Below are positions 5,364 through 9,048 of a stretch of 9,048 nucleotides of DNA, piece after piece; the first letter of the stretch is position 1, and each line of letters begins with the position of its first letter. The stretch is from Candidatus Woesearchaeota archaeon (GTDB lineage: Archaea > Nanobdellota > Nanobdellia > Woesearchaeales > ARS49), in contig JAHFPE010000015.1 in assembly GCA_023261345.1 (NCBI GenBank), positions 1-9,048 of the forward strand. The letters run 5' to 3'. The position numbers and the translations under genes are program-made. The notes under the pieces are model-generated. The model made no database searches, was not told the DNA's origin, and worked only from the letters and a program-made list of their open reading frames with translations.

Positions 5364-5888
5364 TCACTTCTCTTGTTCTAATTGCCTGATTTTTGCGATT
5401 CTTCTCACGTGTCTTTTAGCACTTGAAAATTCTGTAGAGAGCCAGACTCGAATCATATCTTGAATTTTTCCTAGCGAAACCGTTTGTGCGGTCTTTGCAT
5501 CTTTAGTTGCTCCTCCTGCAAGACACAGAACATTTGCATCATTGTGCGTTCTTCCTTGCGCAACTCCTTTGGGTGTATTTCCAACAACTGCGCGAATTCT
5601 TTTCATTTTGTTTGCTGCAATACACATTCCTTCTGCGCTCCCACAAAATAAGAATGCAGTTCCGCCTTCATTTCTAAGCATTCTGCAGGCAGCAGCAGCA
5701 AAATCAGGGTAATCATCATTCTCATCATAGATAGTGTTGCCCGCATCAATCACATTTCCAAATTTTTTGAGGAAGGGTTTGAGTTCTTCTTTTATCTTCC
5801 ATCCTGCATGGTCTGCAGCGACGATGATATTGTTGTGGTGCGGATCAATAATCTTCCTCTGTTTTTGTTCTGGTTGCTTGTCTTTCAT
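5364..5888 (-). CDS. rpiB: ribose-5-phosphate isomerase B
   Basis: A RpiB/LacAB-family isomerase of 174 aa for ribose 5-phosphate and ribulose 5-phosphate. Motifs, numbered from the chosen Met, are ADHAG at 25-29, DYPDFA at 59-64, FCGSAEGMCIAANK at 81-94 with the catalytic-type Cys82, and HNDANVL at 115-121 with His115. The family consensus CGTGIGMSIAANK is changed to CGSAEGMCIAANK, which inserts a charged Glu86 near the active site. A polar, Lys/Gln-rich N-terminal extension of about 20 residues precedes the fold. The ATG at 5888 is chosen over an upstream in-frame start at 5927. It overlaps the aldolase stop as ATGA and has a GAGGG Shine-Dalgarno 6 nt upstream (5899-5895). Most archaea use RpiA, so a bacterial origin is likely. 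Confidence 0.88.
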   Translation of the reverse strand: MKDKQPEQKQRKIIDPHHNNIIVAADHAGWKIKEELKPFLKKFGNVIDAGNTIYDENDDYPDFAAAACRMLRNEGGTAFLFCGSAEGMCIAANKMKRIRAVVGNTPKGVAQGRTHNDANVLCLAGGATKDAKTAQTVSLGKIQDMIRVWLSTEFSSAKRHVRRIAKIRQLEQEK

Positions 5889-6802
5889 GCGGTTCCCTCG
5901 CTCCCAAATGCACGTAGTCTGTGACAAACAAGTTGTTGCATGAGTTCTCGCGCTTCACCAAGGACGTGTCTTGGGTCAATATCGGCGGGGTGTTCAGTAA
6001 GATATTTTCTGATTCCTGCATCAAAACAAATGCGTAGGTCAGTGTCAGTGTTTATTTTTGCAACACCTAATCTTATTGATTTCTGAACATCTTTCTCAGG
6101 AATACCGCATGCATGCGAAAGTTTTGCGCCGTATTTGTTTGCAGTTCGAACAAGCCAATTCGGTACAGCACTTGCGCCATGCAAGACTAATGGGATGCGA
6201 ACACATTGTGAAATTTCTCGTAATAATCCAAGTTCAAGATGTGGTTTGCCAGCGAATTTCTGGGCCCCATGACTTGTTCCAATTGCAACAGCAAGAAAAT
6301 TGCAGTGCGTTCGCTTAACGAATTCTGCAGCAGCACAAGGATTTGTGAGCAAGATGTTGCGAGAAGAAACTGTATCTTCAGCTCCGCCAATAGTTCCTAA
6401 CTCTGCTTCAACTCCAACGTTTCTTGTTTTGCAAAGCCTAACGACTTTTTGAGTTAACTTCACATTTTTCATAAACTTCTCGTGAGACGCATCAATCATA
6501 ATGGATGTGTATCCTGCGCGACAGCAGTCTTTTGCAAGAGAAATGCTTTTTCCATGATCAAGATGTAGTGCAATTGGAATCTTAGCTTGGACAGCAGCTG
6601 CACGAATCATGGCAGATAACATTTGAAGTCCAGCATACGCAATTGCTCCTTCGCTTGTTTGAATAATCACTGGTGATTTGCATTCTTCAGCGGCGCGAAC
6701 TACTGCTTGTACTGTTTCAAGATTATTCACATTAAATGCTCCGACTGCGTATCCTTCTTTTCGTGCGCGAACCAGCATTGAGTTACTCGAAACCAAGACC
6801 AT
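5885..6802 (-). CDS. fba: class II fructose-bisphosphate aldolase
   Basis: A zinc-dependent class II aldolase of 305 aa, expected to make fructose 1,6-bisphosphate from dihydroxyacetone phosphate and glyceraldehyde 3-phosphate. The N-terminus MVLVSSNSMLVRAR, then GYAVGAFNVNN at 17-27, is typical. HLDHG at 80-84 holds the catalytic Asp82 and zinc ligand His83. EAELGTIGG, then GTSHG and LVLHGAS with further zinc histidines, and KINTDTDLR near the C-terminus, which contacts phosphate, are all visible. The ATG at 6802 is chosen because it matches the family start and sits 29 nt after the TATA box. The longer frame to 6841 would begin before that box. It is the first gene of an operon with rpiB and rpe. 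Related tagatose- or sedoheptulose-bisphosphate specificity cannot be excluded. Confidence 0.92.
   Translation of the reverse strand: MVLVSSNSMLVRARKEGYAVGAFNVNNLETVQAVVRAAEECKSPVIIQTSEGAIAYAGLQMLSAMIRAAAVQAKIPIALHLDHGKSISLAKDCCRAGYTSIMIDASHEKFMKNVKLTQKVVRLCKTRNVGVEAELGTIGGAEDTVSSRNILLTNPCAAAEFVKRTHCNFLAVAIGTSHGAQKFAGKPHLELGLLREISQCVRIPLVLHGASAVPNWLVRTANKYGAKLSHACGIPEKDVQKSIRLGVAKINTDTDLRICFDAGIRKYLTEHPADIDPRHVLGEARELMQQLVCHRLRAFGSEGTA
5895..5899 (-). promoter_or_regulatory. Shine-Dalgarno site of rpiB inside the fba end
   Basis: GAGGG on the minus strand, 6 nt before the rpiB ATG at 5888 and inside the last codons of fba. It supports the internal ATG as the rpiB start and coupled translation. 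Confidence 0.5.
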
Positions 6803-6823
6803 ATGTTGCGTTGAGATGAGAAC

Positions 6824-6832
6824 ATATAAAAA
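6824..6832. promoter_or_regulatory. shared TATA core for divergent fba and CYTH genes
   Basis: The block ATATAAAAA serves both directions. On the minus strand TTTTATAT (6831-6824) has its first T 29 nt before the fba ATG at 6802, implying a leaderless mRNA. On the plus strand TATAAAAA (6825-6832) would start transcription near 6854, leaving a leader of about 8 nt before the CYTH ATG at 6862. No second TATA-like block is visible in the 59-bp gap. Confidence 0.55.
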
Positions 6833-6861
6833 CATTGACATTATTTCTCATGTTGAACTAT

Positions 6862-7389
6862 ATGCATGAAGTTGAAGTGAAGATACTTGATATCAATCCT
6901 GTTTCGTTGCGTGAGACGTTGCAAAAGCTTGGTTTCGCTTTAGCATTTAAAGGAAATTTGTTTGCTACGTATTGGGATACTCCTCATAAGATGCTGCATC
7001 GCAAAAAACAATCGCTTCGGCTTCGAAAACAAGGAGACTCGCAATTTTTGACGTTTAAAAAAACAACAAAAGGAATAACAAAAGTTGCAAATGAAATAGA
7101 ACTGAAAGTTTCTGATTATGAGACGTGTCAGCTCCTTCTAATATGTCTTGGTTTTATAGAGTTCGCAAGGCAAGAAAAACACAGGGAATCATGGACAAAT
7201 GGCAAGGTTCATGTTGAGATAGATACACTAGAAGGAATTCCTTCATTTGCTGAAGTGGAAGCGACAAGTGAAGAAGAATGTTTGCGAACAGTGAGTGAAC
7301 TTGGATTTTCTCTTTCTGATGCAAAACCTTGGACTGGTAAAGAGGTCATTAATTATTACAAAAGAAAAGCGATACCAAAGAACAGCTAG
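6862..7389 (+). CDS. CYTH-domain protein (class IV adenylate cyclase/thiamine-triphosphatase-like)
   Basis: A 175-aa single-domain triphosphate tunnel protein. The signature ExExK is at Glu3, Glu5 and Lys7 (HEVEVKIL). LRLRKQ and LTFKK supply basic residues for triphosphate binding, and EIELKV, then VEIDTLEGIPSFAEVEA, carry the acidic metal-binding strands. This order matches the CyaB-like branch. The natural reaction may be cyclic AMP formation, triphosphatase activity or something else; sequence does not decide. Starts at 6835 (TTG) and 6850 (ATG) are also in frame, but both lie before the predicted transcript start near 6854, and the family normally begins two or three residues before ExExK, so 6862 is chosen. 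It is divergent from fba and converges on the nucleotidyltransferase gene with a 9-bp gap. Confidence 0.86.
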   Translation: MHEVEVKILDINPVSLRETLQKLGFALAFKGNLFATYWDTPHKMLHRKKQSLRLRKQGDSQFLTFKKTTKGITKVANEIELKVSDYETCQLLLICLGFIEFARQEKHRESWTNGKVHVEIDTLEGIPSFAEVEATSEEECLRTVSELGFSLSDAKPWTGKEVINYYKRKAIPKNS

Positions 7390-7398
7390 AGATGATGG

Positions 7399-8469
7399 TT
7401 AGTATGAAATTTGATTTCTGGCGTGAGCATCCATCATTCTCGCATCGAGATACGCTTGTGTACACATGTCAAGTTCAGTTGGTAATGCAGCTAGAACAGT
7501 GGGAGTTGCTCCAGGATTTTTGATGATGTTTCGAAGCACGTGACGATAAAAAGACTTCGTTTTGCACTCTTGAACAAGGTAAAGTAATGCTTTTTCTGAT
7601 GTTGTTGGATTCGCAGAAATCGTAAATAGTTTTATCCAATTCTCGTATGGTCTCTCTTGAGAGTCACCTTGTGCAATTCGAAGGAGAGTCTCCTTACTCG
7701 TATCAGGAGATAATGCCTGCTGAATATCTGAACTAAATTTTTCATTCAAATGTGATGCGGCGTAACACATTGATTGAGGTTTTATTTCATTGAGAAAATA
7801 ACTATGAAGGTAATGCCTAGCGTCACTCCATTGAGTATTGCTTTCTTTTGGTATGCTATTGCAAGCAGGTGCTGAAAGTAAACTCATTAGAGATGTTGCA
7901 TACTCAACCCATGTTGTAGGCAAGTAGTTATTTTGAACGCACATTTCCAATAATGTATTTGTATTATGTTCATGACGAATTTCTTCATGAAGTAGTTGGA
8001 GTGTCCATAGTGTTCTATTGATTGTTCTTCTGCTTCCTGGCGCGCGTTTGAGTGAATGATATGTTTCTTGTTGTTTCCAATTACGATTTGCTATTTCTTC
8101 TTCCGCTTGCAGAAATAGAACAAATGCAGGAATTCGTTCAGCATAAAACACATCTCGGTTAGTTTGTATAATCTGCAGAGCAGAAGAATCTCGAGAGCTA
8201 AGGTCAACACACTCAAGCAAACTAGTTGTTCCGCGAAAACATGTGTTAAAGTAAGAATCAAGTTCTTCAAGAGGTATCGTCCCGTATGAGATGGGAACAC
8301 CTCGAAATGAGTTTGGCAATCCTTTTGTAATGCTACCTTTTGGATTGTATGCAGAGATGTCAATATCTCTTGTGTATTCACTTCTGGCAAGAGATCCGCG
8401 TAAGAAAAGGTTGTCAGAACATCCGCGGAATAGTGACCGAAGATCAGCTAATACCTCATCAAGATTCAT
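7399..8469 (-). CDS. GlnD/DUF294-like nucleotidyltransferase with helical-repeat tail
   Basis: A 356-aa protein. Residues 22-38 (FLRGSLARSEYTRDIDI) form the pol-beta-superfamily nucleotidyltransferase motif, with Gly25-Ser26 and the metal-binding pair Asp35 and Asp37. At about 141-158, KRAPGSRRTINRTLW resembles the DxKxGPGGLRD-x-W element that follows the transferase domain in GlnD and DUF294 proteins. The C-terminal third has three related segments about 31-33 residues apart (near 252-267, 285-300 and 316-332). Each contains N/S-P-x-T/A-x-x-x-x-L-x-x-L, recalling leucine-rich-repeat-variant helices. The in-frame ATG at 8505 lies upstream of the TATA box (8491-8498), which points exactly to the ATG at 8469. 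The nucleotide and target are unknown; modification of a protein or small molecule is an inference from the family. Confidence 0.72.
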   Translation of the reverse strand: MNLDEVLADLRSLFRGCSDNLFLRGSLARSEYTRDIDISAYNPKGSITKGLPNSFRGVPISYGTIPLEELDSYFNTCFRGTTSLLECVDLSSRDSSALQIIQTNRDVFYAERIPAFVLFLQAEEEIANRNWKQQETYHSLKRAPGSRRTINRTLWTLQLLHEEIRHEHNTNTLLEMCVQNNYLPTTWVEYATSLMSLLSAPACNSIPKESNTQWSDARHYLHSYFLNEIKPQSMCYAASHLNEKFSSDIQQALSPDTSKETLLRIAQGDSQERPYENWIKLFTISANPTTSEKALLYLVQECKTKSFYRHVLRNIIKNPGATPTVLAALPTELDMCTQAYLDARMMDAHARNQISY

Positions 8470-8490
8470 ATTTATTATCGAATAAAGCGA

Positions 8491-8498
8491 ATTATAAA
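8491..8498 (-). promoter_or_regulatory. TATA box of the nucleotidyltransferase gene
   Basis: TTTATAAT on the minus strand, first T 29 nt before the ATG at 8469, implying a leaderless mRNA. A 10-bp palindrome, ATTGTACAAT (8515-8524), lies 16 bp upstream at the end of the pilin-like gene and could be an operator. Confidence 0.6.
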
Positions 8499-8512
8499 CG
8501 TTCACATTTTAA

Positions 8513-8944
8513 CTATTGTACAATTCCTCGTACTGTAGCTTCTGCTTCTCGTGTGGCGCCATGTGAAGTTTCGATTGTAAATGTAATCGTTCCAGCATAT
8601 GCGCTTGAGGAAGGACCATTTCCACAGCTTGTTATTGTGAGTATTGAGGTTTTGCCACTTGGGAGTTGAACAGGAGCACCAGTGCAGTTTTGTTCAATTT
8701 GTCTGATATTTGTGAGAGTGATATCTTGTGTGAATGTGTTTTGCAGAACGAGTCTAAGTCCTGTTTGTGAGATTTTGTAGTCAAGACAAGTTATTCCTGT
8801 AGGAAAATTGCAATTAGGACTCAAGAATGTATCCAATCGAAAAAGTCCAAGTGCAGAAAGTGTGATGACTATTGCGATAATGATGAACAGCACGCCTCCA
8901 TATTTGATGATGAATTCTAGAGGGGCTTGTGCGGAAGAGTGCAT
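8513..8944 (-). CDS. type IV pilin-like secreted protein with class III signal peptide
   Basis: A 143-aa protein. The start MHSSAQAPLEF, then a long hydrophobic helix (about residues 12-35), matches an archaeal class III signal peptide. It has Gln6 at +1 and Glu10 at +5 after a likely prepilin-peptidase cut between Ala5 and Gln6. The usual basic residue before the cleavage site is missing; the leader is only five residues without Lys or Arg. The rest is beta-rich and polar, with four cysteines (45, 53, 87, 107) that could form two disulfides outside the cell, and many Thr/Ser/Gly residues. The start is supported by a TATA box 29 nt upstream (8966-8973). DPANN genomes encode many such pilin-like proteins. 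The role may be surface attachment or pilus building, but no pilus-assembly gene is in the window. Confidence 0.78.
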   Translation of the reverse strand: MHSSAQAPLEFIIKYGGVLFIIIAIVITLSALGLFRLDTFLSPNCNFPTGITCLDYKISQTGLRLVLQNTFTQDITLTNIRQIEQNCTGAPVQLPSGKTSILTITSCGNGPSSSAYAGTITFTIETSHGATREAEATVRGIVQ

Positions 8945-8965
8945 AGTGAGGGTTTAACGTTACTC

Positions 8966-8973
8966 AATAAAAA
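8966..8973 (-). promoter_or_regulatory. TATA box of the pilin-like gene
   Basis: TTTTTATT on the minus strand, first T 29 nt before the ATG at 8944, consistent with a leaderless mRNA. The octamer is identical to that of the small membrane cassette (3227-3234). Confidence 0.6.
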
Positions 8974-8985
8974 GCTTTTCTAAGA

Positions 8986-9048
8986 TCAGCGATATTGAAA
9001 AGATCCCTTCTTGCCAATGTGGGGAAGCTTTATTGTGATGTATTGTAG
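8986..9048 (-). CDS. possible 3' end of another minus-strand gene
   Basis: On the minus strand, one frame is open from the window edge for 20 codons (ending HIGKKGSFQYR) to a TGA at 8988-8986. The stop lies 12 bp before the pilin-like TATA box, the same tight packing seen between rpe and the DUF3095-like gene. The piece is too short to identify, and a plus-strand frame is also open here, so this is only a candidate. Confidence 0.25.
   Translation of the reverse strand, partial: LQYITIKLPHIGKKGSFQYR

Noticed and set aside
8091..8390. Second minus-strand open frame of 99 codons inside the nucleotidyltransferase gene
   Set aside because: It is a shadow frame of the larger gene, without a start signal or recognisable composition.
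8470..8505. Upstream ATG of the nucleotidyltransferase
   Set aside because: It lies upstream of the TATA box at 8491-8498, which points to the ATG at 8469.

Overview
The window looks like chromosome from an archaeon, most plausibly a small-genome DPANN-type lineage such as Woesearchaeota. This placement is an inference from gene style. Archaeal features seen directly are A/T-rich TATA boxes whose first base lies 29-30 nt before the start codon of five genes, which fits leaderless mRNAs. There is also a tRNA-Ser(GCU) gene with no encoded CCA, an archaeal class III (pilin-type) signal peptide, and oligo-T runs at gene ends. The sugar-phosphate enzymes are of bacterial type, which suggests old gene transfer.

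Layout. 1-942 (+) is a 5'-truncated DUF1152-like gene. It converges on a Nudix hydrolase (1011-1565, -), which is divergent from a metallo-beta-lactamase-fold hydrolase (1696-2334, +). 2390-3189 (-) is a compact cassette of three small membrane proteins (115, 41 and 84 aa). Unlike the leaderless genes nearby, each has a Shine-Dalgarno site. Upstream of it, 3190-3432 holds a 9-bp-arm inverted repeat, a 60-nt imperfect hairpin and a 12-bp copy of the start of the neighbouring tRNA gene.

3433-3518 (+) is tRNA-Ser(GCU). A DUF3095 cyclase-like gene (3468-4670, -) runs antisense into it and uses a TAG that overlaps the anticodon. 4703-6802 (-) is an operon for class II fructose-bisphosphate aldolase, RpiB and Rpe, a carbon-rearrangement module that would join triose/hexose phosphates to pentose phosphates. 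It shares one TATA core with a divergent CYTH-domain protein (6862-7389, +). 7399-8469 (-) is a GlnD/DUF294-like nucleotidyltransferase fused to a degenerate helical-repeat tail. 8513-8944 (-) is a pilin-like secreted protein. The last 60 bases may hold the 3' end of another minus-strand gene.

The parts most worth a second look are the membrane cassette with its structured upstream region beside the tRNA, the tRNA/mRNA antisense overlap, and the nucleotidyltransferase-repeat fusion. No CRISPR array, transposase, integrase or rRNA was seen.
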